DNA of 35,115 bases from Candidatus Omnitrophica bacterium CG1_02_40_15. GTDB taxonomy: Bacteria > Omnitrophota > Gorgyraeia > Gorgyraeales > Gorgyraeaceae. The position numbers were made by a program, and so were the translations under genes. The stretch covers positions 1 to 35,115 of the forward strand of contig MNVP01000085.1 of the NCBI GenBank assembly GCA_001871815.1, written 5' to 3'. The notes below the pieces were generated by a model. That model was not told the origin of the DNA, made no database searches, and saw only the letters and a list, made by a program, of their open reading frames with translations. The stretch's first letter is position 1. Each line of letters opens with the position of its first letter. Below, piece after piece: positions 16,491 to 23,605 of the stretch.

Positions 16491-17498
16491 TTACTTCCTT
16501 GCGTTTTCCAAAAGTTTTGCAAAAATCATCCTGCCTGCTGCTGTCTGAAGCACGCTGCCTACAACCACATTCACGTTTTGGCCTATTAATCTCCTGCCGT
16601 TATCCACGACTATCATTGTCCCATCTTCCAGATACCCAACTCCCTGATTATACTCCTTGCCTTCTTTAATAAGCCTTGTTTCAAGCATCTCCCCTGGCAA
16701 AACCACAGGCCTCAAGGCATTGCTAAGTTCATTTATATTCAATACCCTTATGCCCTGTATCTCTGAAACCTTATTCAGATTATAATCATTGGTAAATATT
16801 TTTGCGTCAAGCACCTTGGCCAGTTTTACGAGTTTCAGGTCAACCTCTTTTATATCCGCAAAATCTTCATTGTGTATTTTAATATCGATATTTTGGCTCT
16901 TCTGAAGTTTCCCAAGTATATCTAGGCCTCTTCTCCCCCGCTCGCGTTTCAGGGAATCAGAAGAGTCGGCTATCTGCTGCAATTCCTTTAACACAAAACG
17001 CGGCACTATAAATTTTCCGTCTAAGAAACCTGTTTTACACACATCAGCAATTCTGCCGTCTATGATAACGCTTGTATCCAAAAGTATCATTTCATCCTTC
17101 TGATCCTGCCTTGAAAATTTAACATAGGGCACTATTATATTAAATTCATCCCTGCCGCGCATTGCCATGATCATGCCAAGATAACAGAATATAAGCGTAA
17201 GGATAACGCGCAGAGAATACACCAGATTCTTGTCCATAGAAATAAGCGCCATGGTATCAGATACCAGTTTCGCCATTATAAGCCCGAACAATAACCCGAA
17301 AACAGCTGACGAAAGGCCTCTTACAGACACCTTTCTCATGGTAAATTCAAAAATAATTATGAGTACAGCTGCTAAAAAACCTATCGAAGCGCCCAATACG
17401 CTGAAATCAGAAGAACCTATCTGCGCAAACGACCCTACCTGAAAGCCTATTATCATGCTAAGTATCACAAAAAATATCCGTATAAATATTAAGGTCAT
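16491..17498 (-). CDS. yacL: PIN/TRAM-domain membrane protein (YacL-like)
   Basis: Four N-terminal transmembrane segments (about 2-112) are followed by a PIN nuclease domain beginning LLDTSVIIDGRI (D141), with conserved FIVPRFVLKELQ, RRGLDIL and IFTNDYNLNKV, and a C-terminal TRAM-like domain (YLEDGTMIVVDNGRRLIG). Bacillus has yacL immediately before ispD-ispF, exactly as here. The substrate is not known. The start ATG 17498 has GGGAG 8 bases upstream; the TTG at 17504 is unlikely. Confidence 0.9.
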   Translation of the reverse strand: MTLIFIRIFFVILSMIIGFQVGSFAQIGSSDFSVLGASIGFLAAVLIIIFEFTMRKVSVRGLSSAVFGLLFGLIMAKLVSDTMALISMDKNLVYSLRVILTLIFCYLGMIMAMRGRDEFNIIVPYVKFSRQDQKDEMILLDTSVIIDGRIADVCKTGFLDGKFIVPRFVLKELQQIADSSDSLKRERGRRGLDILGKLQKSQNIDIKIHNEDFADIKEVDLKLVKLAKVLDAKIFTNDYNLNKVSEIQGIRVLNINELSNALRPVVLPGEMLETRLIKEGKEYNQGVGYLEDGTMIVVDNGRRLIGQNVNVVVGSVLQTAAGRMIFAKLLENARK

Positions 17499-17525
17499 AT
17501 ACAAAGCTCCCTTCTATGGTATAAC

Positions 17526-17579
17526 AGCTGGAAGTTTTAAGCTGTAAGCTTTAAGCTTATGGCTTATAACTTAAAGCTG
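17526..17579. repeat. Heptad palindrome of the GCTATAA type (copy 2)
   Basis: Units GCTGGAA, GTTTTAA, GCTGTAA, GCTTTAA then GCTTATG, GCTTATA, ACTTAAA: a 7-base period with mirrored arms. It fills the gap between mlaD and yacL. Confidence 0.82.
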
Positions 17580-17583
17580 ATTT

Positions 17584-18315
17584 TTATTTCTTTTTCTTGC
17601 TCTCCCTAGGCTTCGGTGGTTTAAACAAAAGCTTCCACGGATTCTGTTTAATATCCAATATCATTTCGTCAATATGATTGTACAGCGTGTCATCAGACAT
17701 AAGCCTTCCGATTGTGCCCTTACCCTGCTTGGCATAAGATAAAAAATCCCTTAGGTCTCCGCTCAACGCCTCCATATTATTAACTGTATTTTTTAAAGAC
17801 ACTCTTAAACTATCGTCTCCTACAATCTTATTCACGGATTCTGTAAGAGCGCCTATTTTCCCTATAAGTTCCTTAGTGGACCTGGCAATTTCTTCTGTTG
17901 ATATAGGGTCACATCCTCTAAGAGTGTCTCCTTTTTGCAGAAGCCTTGCGTCCCTGGTGCCAGGGGAAATTTCCAGATATTTTTCTCCCAGAAGCCCCAG
18001 CGTATTAATAGATGCCTTTGCGTTTTCATTAATCCATGTATTCTGAGATACCCACACAGTTAGCTTAACAAAGGGCTTATTTTCCTTTTCATCAAAATAA
18101 ATATTTATCTCCTGCACCTCGCCCACCTGAACCCCTGAATAACGCACAGGCGCGCCTATGCCTATGCCATTTGCAAAGCTGAAGACTACATTAAGGGTAT
18201 ATCCGCGCTTGACGCTGTAAAAATTTCCTATAGAAAATATTATTACGGACAATATAACTATCCCTATGAAAATAAATATACCCACTTTCAGCTCAAAATT
18301 CATGCGTGTAAACAT
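17584..18315 (-). CDS. mlaD: MCE/MlaD-type lipid transport protein
   Basis: A periplasmic lipid-binding subunit anchored by one N-terminal membrane helix (about 11-30). The MCE domain follows, with ANGIGIGAPVRYSGVQVGEV and GLLGEKYLEISPG as family hallmarks, then a long predicted helix ending in a lysine-rich tail. 243 residues is somewhat long for MlaD (about 180) and resembles the MCE proteins of other phyla. ATG 18315 has AAAGGGGG upstream. It is separated from mlaF by a fold-back repeat. With MlaF and MlaE it should form an inner-membrane phospholipid transporter. Confidence 0.93.
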   Translation of the reverse strand: MFTRMNFELKVGIFIFIGIVILSVIIFSIGNFYSVKRGYTLNVVFSFANGIGIGAPVRYSGVQVGEVQEINIYFDEKENKPFVKLTVWVSQNTWINENAKASINTLGLLGEKYLEISPGTRDARLLQKGDTLRGCDPISTEEIARSTKELIGKIGALTESVNKIVGDDSLRVSLKNTVNNMEALSGDLRDFLSYAKQGKGTIGRLMSDDTLYNHIDEMILDIKQNPWKLLFKPPKPRESKKKK

Positions 18316-18342
18316 TTTACCCCCTTTATATTACATGCTATC

Positions 18343-18463
18343 GCTGAACTACGCAGAACTTAACGCGGAATTACGCTGAAACTACATGCTAATTTCCGCG
18401 TTTTTCCGCGTCTGCTCCGAGTAAAACTAGGAGCAGCTTCTGCGTTATTCCGCGATTATTACG
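18343..18463. repeat. TTTCCGCG fold-back element (copy 1)
   Basis: Contains GCTGAACTACGC, TTTCCGCGTTTTTCCGCGTC, GAGTAAAAC and GCTTCTGCGT-ATTCCGCG, in the same order as at 31024-31183. The end codons of mlaF, including its TAA, lie in it. Confidence 0.8.
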
Positions 18464-19208
18464 CGTCTTCTGTAATCGGCCCTTTTGCCGCTCCTGTTAT
18501 AAACTGTTTTACTATCGGATCTTTTGTATTCTTAATTTCATCAGGCGTCCCAATAGTTATAATCTTCCCTTTATATAACATCGCTATCCTGTCAGCTATT
18601 TTAAAAGCGCTGACCATGTCATGAGTTACAACTATGGATGTTACGTTCAATTTATTATTCAAATCTACGATAAGGCCATTTATCGCATCAGCCATTATTG
18701 GATCTAATCCTGTAGTCGGCTCATCGTATAATATAATCTTTGGGTTATTGCAGATCGCTCGCGCAAGCCCTACCCTTTTTTTCATCCCTCCGCTTAGCTC
18801 GCTAGGCATCAGATTCTCTATGCCCTTTAAACCCACAAGCTCCAGAGCATCTGCAACTTTTTTCCGAATCTCTGAGCCTGAAATAACAGTATGCTCTCTT
18901 AATTTAAATCCTACATTCTCTCCCACTGTCATTGAATCAAATAAAGCAGCGCCCTGGAAAAGCATTCCGAAGCTAAGCCTAAGCTTATCCATCTCGTATT
19001 CTTCAAGCCTTGTCATATCGTTCCCATCTATAATAACCTGGCCCATATCAGGTTTTATAAGCCCTATTATATGCTTTAATAGCACGCTTTTCCCGCAGCC
19101 TGAACGGCCTATTATAACAATTCTCTCGCTTGAATTTATAATAAGATTCAGATTATCTAATACCTTTGAGCTAGTGAATGATTTGGAAAGATTTATGATT
19201 TCTATCAT
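18459..19208 (-). CDS. mlaF: ABC transporter ATPase, MlaF-type
   Basis: The ATPase of the Mla phospholipid transporter. Walker A GRSGCGKS (34-41), Q-loop FQGAALFDSMTVGENV, signature LSGGM (137-141; the M variant is typical of the MlaF family), Walker B ILYDEPTTGLDP and the H-loop VTHD are present. 249 residues is normal. ATG 19208 has no ribosome site because a heptad repeat adjoins it. Its partners are mlaD downstream and mlaE on the far side of ruvCAB. Confidence 0.95.
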   Translation of the reverse strand: MIEIINLSKSFTSSKVLDNLNLIINSSERIVIIGRSGCGKSVLLKHIIGLIKPDMGQVIIDGNDMTRLEEYEMDKLRLSFGMLFQGAALFDSMTVGENVGFKLREHTVISGSEIRKKVADALELVGLKGIENLMPSELSGGMKKRVGLARAICNNPKIILYDEPTTGLDPIMADAINGLIVDLNNKLNVTSIVVTHDMVSAFKIADRIAMLYKGKIITIGTPDEIKNTKDPIVKQFITGAAKGPITEDA

Positions 19209-19213
19209 ATTCT

Positions 19214-19290
19214 TAGCGTAGAGCGTTTAGCGTATAGCGTATAGGGATAATAGCTATTATTATCCGCTATACGCTCTACGCTATCCGCTA
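19214..19290. repeat. Heptad palindrome, TAGCGNW family (copy 4)
   Basis: Units tagcgta, gagcgtt, tagcgta, tagcgta, then loop and inverse units tatccgc, tatacgc, tctacgc and tatccgc. It supplies the TAG stop of ruvB (19288-19290) and lies directly before mlaF. Confidence 0.92.
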
Positions 19291-20328
19291 AAACAACTCT
19301 TTCTGCGCTTCCTTTTTATACGGCACCTTTAAATGATCGTATGCCAGTTTTGTAACTTCCCTGCCCCTTGGCGTCCGCTTAAGAAATCCTATTTTCAATA
19401 AAAACGGCTCCACGACATCTACTATGGTATCGCTCTCTTCATTCAGGGTTGCGGCAAGCGATTCTATGCCCACCGGCCCACCGTCATAAAAATCAATTAT
19501 TGCTTTCATGACTTTTCTATCTATGTCATCCAGGCCCGCGTTATCTATCCTGTGCGACGCAAGGCCGGCAATAGCAATCTCCTTGTCTACCTTCTTATTG
19601 CCTTTTACTTCGCTGTAATCCCTTACTCTTCTTAAGAGCCTGTTGGCTACGCGGGGCGTGCCGCGCGAACGGCTCGCAATCTCAATAGCTGCGTCTTCAT
19701 TAAGAGGTATATTTAAAAGTTCTGCGGACCGCTCTATTATTTTTACCAGGTCATCCGCCTCATAAAATTCAAGGTGGTAAAACATGCCGAACCTGCTTCT
19801 TAAAGGCGCGCTCAATAATCCTGCGCGGGTTGTAGCGCCGATAAGCGTAAATCTTTTTAAATTGAACTTTATGGTCTTTGCGTAAGGCCCTTTATCTATA
19901 AGAAAATCTATCTGAAAATTTTCCATAGCAGGGTATATAAATTCTTCTACAACCTTTGACAGCCTGTGAATCTCATCGATAAAAAGTATATCTCTCTCGC
20001 CAAGATTAGTAAGAATCCCTATAAGATCTCCTGCCCTTTCTATAGCGGGCCCTGAGGTAGCGGTAATCTTGGCTCCCATCTCGCGGCTTATGATATGGGC
20101 AAGCGTTGTCTTTCCCAACCCAGGGGGGCCTGAAAGCAGAATATGCTCAAGGCCTTCTTTTCTTTTTTTTGCCGCCTTTATTGCGATATTTACATTTTCG
20201 ATTACATGCTTCTGGCCTATAAAATTCTTGAAACTGTCAGGCCTCAAGGAAATATTACATACTGCCTCTTCCTCTGCTTCCTGGCCGGTAATCAGTCGTT
20301 CGCGATCGTCTTTATTATTTTCTATCAT
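19288..20328 (-). CDS. ruvB: Holliday junction branch-migration helicase RuvB
   Basis: The hexameric AAA+ motor that drives branch migration with RuvA. Walker A GPPGLGKTT (67-75), Walker B/DEIH (DEIHRL, from 118), sensor GATTRAGLLSAPLRSRFG and the C-terminal winged-helix domain (FLKRTPRGREVTKLAYDHL) are all visible. 346 residues is normal. AAGGT lies just before ATG 20328, a tight spacing. Confidence 0.97.
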   Translation of the reverse strand: MIENNKDDRERLITGQEAEEEAVCNISLRPDSFKNFIGQKHVIENVNIAIKAAKKRKEGLEHILLSGPPGLGKTTLAHIISREMGAKITATSGPAIERAGDLIGILTNLGERDILFIDEIHRLSKVVEEFIYPAMENFQIDFLIDKGPYAKTIKFNLKRFTLIGATTRAGLLSAPLRSRFGMFYHLEFYEADDLVKIIERSAELLNIPLNEDAAIEIASRSRGTPRVANRLLRRVRDYSEVKGNKKVDKEIAIAGLASHRIDNAGLDDIDRKVMKAIIDFYDGGPVGIESLAATLNEESDTIVDVVEPFLLKIGFLKRTPRGREVTKLAYDHLKVPYKKEAQKELF

Positions 20329-20338
20329 ATACCTTTAT

Positions 20339-20415
20339 TAGCGTATAGCGTAGAGCGTTTAGCGGATAGGTCTTTTTGCATGGAATTTTTTTTATACGCT
20401 CTACGCTAAACGCTA
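20339..20415. repeat. Heptad palindrome, TAGCGNW family (copy 5)
   Basis: Units tagcgta, tagcgta, gagcgtt, tagcgga lead to the loop GGTCTTTTTGCATGGAATTT shared with copy 3, then inverted units. Its TAG ends ruvA. Confidence 0.92.
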
Positions 20416-21042
20416 TTTTTTAGACTTCTGTTTGTACACCTCATTCAGAAGATCCTCTGCTGTCTTTATCTCCGGATTGCGTTTTAATGCTTCATCCAGC
20501 ATATTTTTGGCTTCGAATTTTTTATACTGTAGCTGCAATAAAACGCCCATTGCCTCTTCTTCTATCCCATGCTTGAGCGTAAAGGCTCTAGCTCCATTTC
20601 TAGTATCCTGGATAAGCCCGAATTTTCCCACCTTACCCTGAAGTTTTGCCACAATCTCTCTTGCTCTCTGCTCTCCAATGCCGGGCAGGGACTTTAAAAA
20701 AGGCACATCGGCCGTATCGATTGCCTGGGCAATCATGGATATAGGCATCTTCAATGCCCTTACAGCAGCCTTTGGCCCGATACCTGACACTGTTATAAAC
20801 TTTTCAAAAAATTCTTTTTCTATTTCATTCAGAAAACCTATCAGGCATTGGAACCCTTTGGATGGTTCCAGCTGAAAATAATGGTATGTGATAAGAGAAA
20901 TAACCCCATCCGGTTGTACGCTATTTTCAAGGCATTGCATCACAGCGCCTGGAATAAATACTTCATAACACATCCCATTTACATCCAGCAATATTGACTC
21001 TTCTTTTTTTTCTAATAACTTACCTGTAATTCTGCAAATCAT
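20413..21042 (-). CDS. ruvA: Holliday junction protein RuvA
   Basis: The tetrameric Holliday-junction recognition subunit. The N-terminal OB fold starts MICRITGKLLEKK; two helix-hairpin-helix motifs follow (VSGIGPKAAVRAL and LPGIGEQRAREIV); the flexible linker and domain III end in KQKSKK. ATG 21042 gives 209 residues, close to the family's 200; an upstream in-frame extension reads into ruvC in another frame and is rejected. It overlaps ruvC by 23 bases. Confidence 0.95.
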   Translation of the reverse strand: MICRITGKLLEKKEESILLDVNGMCYEVFIPGAVMQCLENSVQPDGVISLITYHYFQLEPSKGFQCLIGFLNEIEKEFFEKFITVSGIGPKAAVRALKMPISMIAQAIDTADVPFLKSLPGIGEQRAREIVAKLQGKVGKFGLIQDTRNGARAFTLKHGIEEEAMGVLLQLQYKKFEAKNMLDEALKRNPEIKTAEDLLNEVYKQKSKK

Positions 21043-21520
21043 TTCTATGCCCCCATATATTGGCATGCGTAATTGCAAGAGCCAGAGCATCTGTAACATC
21101 AACTGGTTCAGGTGGATTCTTTAACCCCAATAAACTTGTAACAGTTCTCTGCACCTGTTCTTTTGAAGCTCTGCCGCGTCCAGTAATCGCTTTTTTTATC
21201 TTCGTAGTAGGGTAATTCACAAGCAAGACATCCTGATGCTCAACTGCAAGGCATATCGCGCCCCGCGCGTGAGCCATCAGTATGGAAGTCTTCGGATGTT
21301 TGTAATGAGAATACAGCTCTTCCAAAACCACTGCCTCAGGCAATGTATCTTTTATTAAGTTCATGACTTTTTTATAAATACTGGCCAGTCTTTTTTCCAT
21401 CTTATCTTTTGCATTAGACCTTATAATGCCAGCTTCCATCAATTTGACATTATTGCCGCATGCATCTATGAGGCCGTAACCTGTAATTCCAAGACCTGGA
21501 TCTATCCCCAGAATTCTCAT
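21020..21520 (-). CDS. ruvC: Holliday junction resolvase RuvC
   Basis: The RNase H-fold resolvase that cuts Holliday junctions. The four catalytic acids are visible as D7 (LGIDPG), E67 or E68 (VVLEELY), and D141/D144 (VDVTDALALAI). TGRGRASKEQV is conserved. 166 residues is normal. It starts 8 bases after mlaE and overlaps ruvA. Confidence 0.96.
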   Translation of the reverse strand: MRILGIDPGLGITGYGLIDACGNNVKLMEAGIIRSNAKDKMEKRLASIYKKVMNLIKDTLPEAVVLEELYSHYKHPKTSILMAHARGAICLAVEHQDVLLVNYPTTKIKKAITGRGRASKEQVQRTVTSLLGLKNPPEPVDVTDALALAITHANIWGHRNDLQNYR

Positions 21521-21528
21521 TATGCCTT

Positions 21529-22311
21529 TTACGGAAATATAAAATAAAATAGCGCGGTGAAAAGACAGTCAGCCGCGATTATTAAAATAAACGAAATAAC
21601 AACAGAGCGGGTTGTGGCCTTTCCTACTCCCTCGGCCCCGCCCTCTGTAATAAAACCTTCATAGCATGAAACTATGCATATAATTATTGCGAATATAAGC
21701 GACTTAAAAAGCCCTGTGAATAAATCCTTGAACGCAAGCGTATCGAATGTCATTTTCCAGTATATGGTAGAACCTATCAGAAGCTTATAAACTCCTATCA
21801 TATATCCGCCTATTATACCTATAAAATCTGCGTAAACTGTAAGCAAGGGGAGCATAATACATAGCGCGAGAAACCGCGGCACAACAAGGTATTTCACGGG
21901 ATTTGCGGCAAGGGTCTTCAAAGCATCTATTTGCTCGCTCACCTTCATTGTCCCGAGTTCTGCAGTGATACTGGCCCCTACCCTGCCCGCAATAACAAGC
22001 GCTGTCAAAACAGGCCCGAGTTCCCTGAGCATAGAAAGCGCCACAAGGCTTGATATATACATCTGAGCGTTCATTTTTGTCAACTGATACGCGCTCTGAA
22101 GCGCCAGCACCATTCCTGTGAATAGCGCAACCATAAAAACTATAGGAAAACTCATGACGCCTATCTTGTGCATCTGTATAATCCATTCTTTTTTTCTGAA
22201 AGGCAGGACAAATACCTGAAATATCGTGCCGACCATCAGAGTAAATGTGCCGCCTATATAAATAAAAAAATTCAGCGCTTTTTTACCCAGATTATTTATC
22301 CACTCTTTCAT
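21529..22311 (-). CDS. mlaE: ABC transporter permease, MlaE-type
   Basis: An integral membrane subunit of the Mla phospholipid transporter with about five to six hydrophobic segments. The family motifs LALQSAYQLTKM, LRELGPVLTALVIAGRVGASITAELGTM (shown in part) and EQIDAL are present. 260 residues is normal. No ribosome site precedes ATG 22311, and an AATGAG fold-back element adjoins it. Its operon partners mlaF and mlaD are separated from it by ruvC-ruvA-ruvB. Confidence 0.95.
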   Translation of the reverse strand: MKEWINNLGKKALNFFIYIGGTFTLMVGTIFQVFVLPFRKKEWIIQMHKIGVMSFPIVFMVALFTGMVLALQSAYQLTKMNAQMYISSLVALSMLRELGPVLTALVIAGRVGASITAELGTMKVSEQIDALKTLAANPVKYLVVPRFLALCIMLPLLTVYADFIGIIGGYMIGVYKLLIGSTIYWKMTFDTLAFKDLFTGLFKSLIFAIIICIVSCYEGFITEGGAEGVGKATTRSVVISFILIIAADCLFTALFYFIFP

Positions 22312-22315
22312 AATT

Positions 22316-22492
22316 AATGAGCGCTTGACTTATGGAGCGAGTAAAACGAGCGAACATAAGTCAATGCGCGAATTAATCCCGCCCTTTTGAATAGCAAGCT
22401 GAGAAACCTTGCTAAAAGGGCGGGATAAGTTCGGACAAATAAGTTACGTCACATACTTCTTGGAATAGGGCTCCGTAACTTATGTCCTCACT
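22316..22492. repeat. AATGAG fold-back element (copy 1, 177 bp)
   Basis: The ends AATGAG and CTCACT are inverted. Three hairpins follow in order: TGACTTAYG/CATAAGTCA, an ATCCCGCCCTTTTGAATAGCAA-type stem with TTGCTAAAAGGGCGGGAT, and a variable third stem (AAGTTACG/CGTAACTT). The same layout recurs at 27209 and 27886. It fills the gap up to the stop of the AsmA-like gene. Confidence 0.9.
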
Positions 22493-23484
22493 TAAAATCT
22501 CTTTTTATGCTCTATGCCAAAAAATTCTTCATTTTCTTTTAATTTCATCTGAAATACCTGGCCATTATCCAGCTTGTATTCCAGGCTCATCTCGTCCAGA
22601 TTGTCCCTTTTTTTATAAGGGGGCAATTCTTCTCTAGCGAATGTCTTAAACCCAACTGATACCTTGTCGCCGATATCCTTAACCATCTTAAGGCTATCGT
22701 AGCCATCTTTACTTATATCCCAGCCGTCCCATACTATTGTTTTCATATCAGACTTCAGTTTTATGTAACTCAGGAGATCAGAGCCCACAACATTTCTCAG
22801 GTCTATATAACCTTCCATTGTAAAAGTAGCCTGAGCCTGCTTGATCCTGGAAGCCACTATGTTGATTATAGGCCCTATGCCCTGTATTCTTATATCAGCG
22901 GAATCATACCATATAGGGCCTATCTTCCCAGATCTAGAGCTTATAAAACCGCTTGATTGGAGGTTATTGAGCGGGCCTTTTATATTGAAAAGTCCGTTCA
23001 TGACGCCAGTCACAACGCCTGGCCTTTTTGCCTTTGTCATTATTGCAATATCTTTTAAGTTCGCCCTGAGTATTTCAAAATATATATTTGTTTCAAACTG
23101 CTTTTTTAATCTTACAGTGCCTTTTAAACGATATGCATTTCCAAAATTCAGAGAATAGGCCTCAAACTTATCTTTTGTAAGCTTGAAGAATACCTTTAAA
23201 TCCGGCAACGCGCTTGAATTTATGGTCATATTGCTGGAATAAAGTTTCCCAGTCAGGCCATTATCTTTTAACACCTTGGCCTTTAAAATAAAATTGCCGG
23301 ATAGGATCGCGCCTTTAATATCCAGATTGTCTATTTTTAATTCTGAAACCAACTCTTTATTGTCAAAGAGATAAAGATTCAGAGAAACTGCTTTATCGAT
23401 TCCTAAATCTATCGCTCTGGCGCTGGCTGTAACAACAAAGATTGAGCTTGCAGCCAATGCTATGATCTTTAAATTATATTTCAT
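22492..23484 (-). CDS. Exported AsmA/TamB-like protein of unknown function
   Basis: 330 residues with a Sec signal peptide (KYNLK, hydrophobic core IIALAASSIFVVTAS, cleavage after ARA near 24). The mature part is predicted beta-rich, with repeated alternating pattern segments such as GVMNGLFNIKGPLNNLQSSG and DIRIQGIGPIINIVASRIKQ, typical of AsmA-like/TamB periplasmic strands that bridge lipids between membranes. A specific family cannot be assigned by eye. It lies between clpC and mlaE, so an outer-membrane lipid-transport role with the mla genes is an inference from position and fold. No ribosome site is seen before ATG 23484. Confidence 0.6.
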   Translation of the reverse strand: MKYNLKIIALAASSIFVVTASARAIDLGIDKAVSLNLYLFDNKELVSELKIDNLDIKGAILSGNFILKAKVLKDNGLTGKLYSSNMTINSSALPDLKVFFKLTKDKFEAYSLNFGNAYRLKGTVRLKKQFETNIYFEILRANLKDIAIMTKAKRPGVVTGVMNGLFNIKGPLNNLQSSGFISSRSGKIGPIWYDSADIRIQGIGPIINIVASRIKQAQATFTMEGYIDLRNVVGSDLLSYIKLKSDMKTIVWDGWDISKDGYDSLKMVKDIGDKVSVGFKTFAREELPPYKKRDNLDEMSLEYKLDNGQVFQMKLKENEEFFGIEHKKRF

Positions 23485-23496
23485 ATATAAACATGT

Positions 23497-23598
23497 ACTT
23501 CTCGACTCTGCTCTCTTGATATGCTATCGTGACCGCTCGAAGAATAATATTGTTCGAGCGGACGTCATTGCCATACTTGTAAGTTCAGTCGAGAACTA
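23497..23598. repeat. TCTCGACT-type fold-back element (copy 3)
   Basis: Ends ACTTCTCGACT and AGTCGAGAACT, with an inner stem CCGCTCGAA/TTCGAGCGG around GAATAATATTG. It runs in the opposite orientation to the copy at 28978-29096, with which it shares most of one half. Confidence 0.88.
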
Positions 23599-23605
23599 TC
23601 TGTAA

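Noticed and set aside
21785-22186. 133-codon open frame inside mlaE on the same strand
   Set aside because: It is out of frame with the clear MlaE protein, and its composition is unlike a protein.
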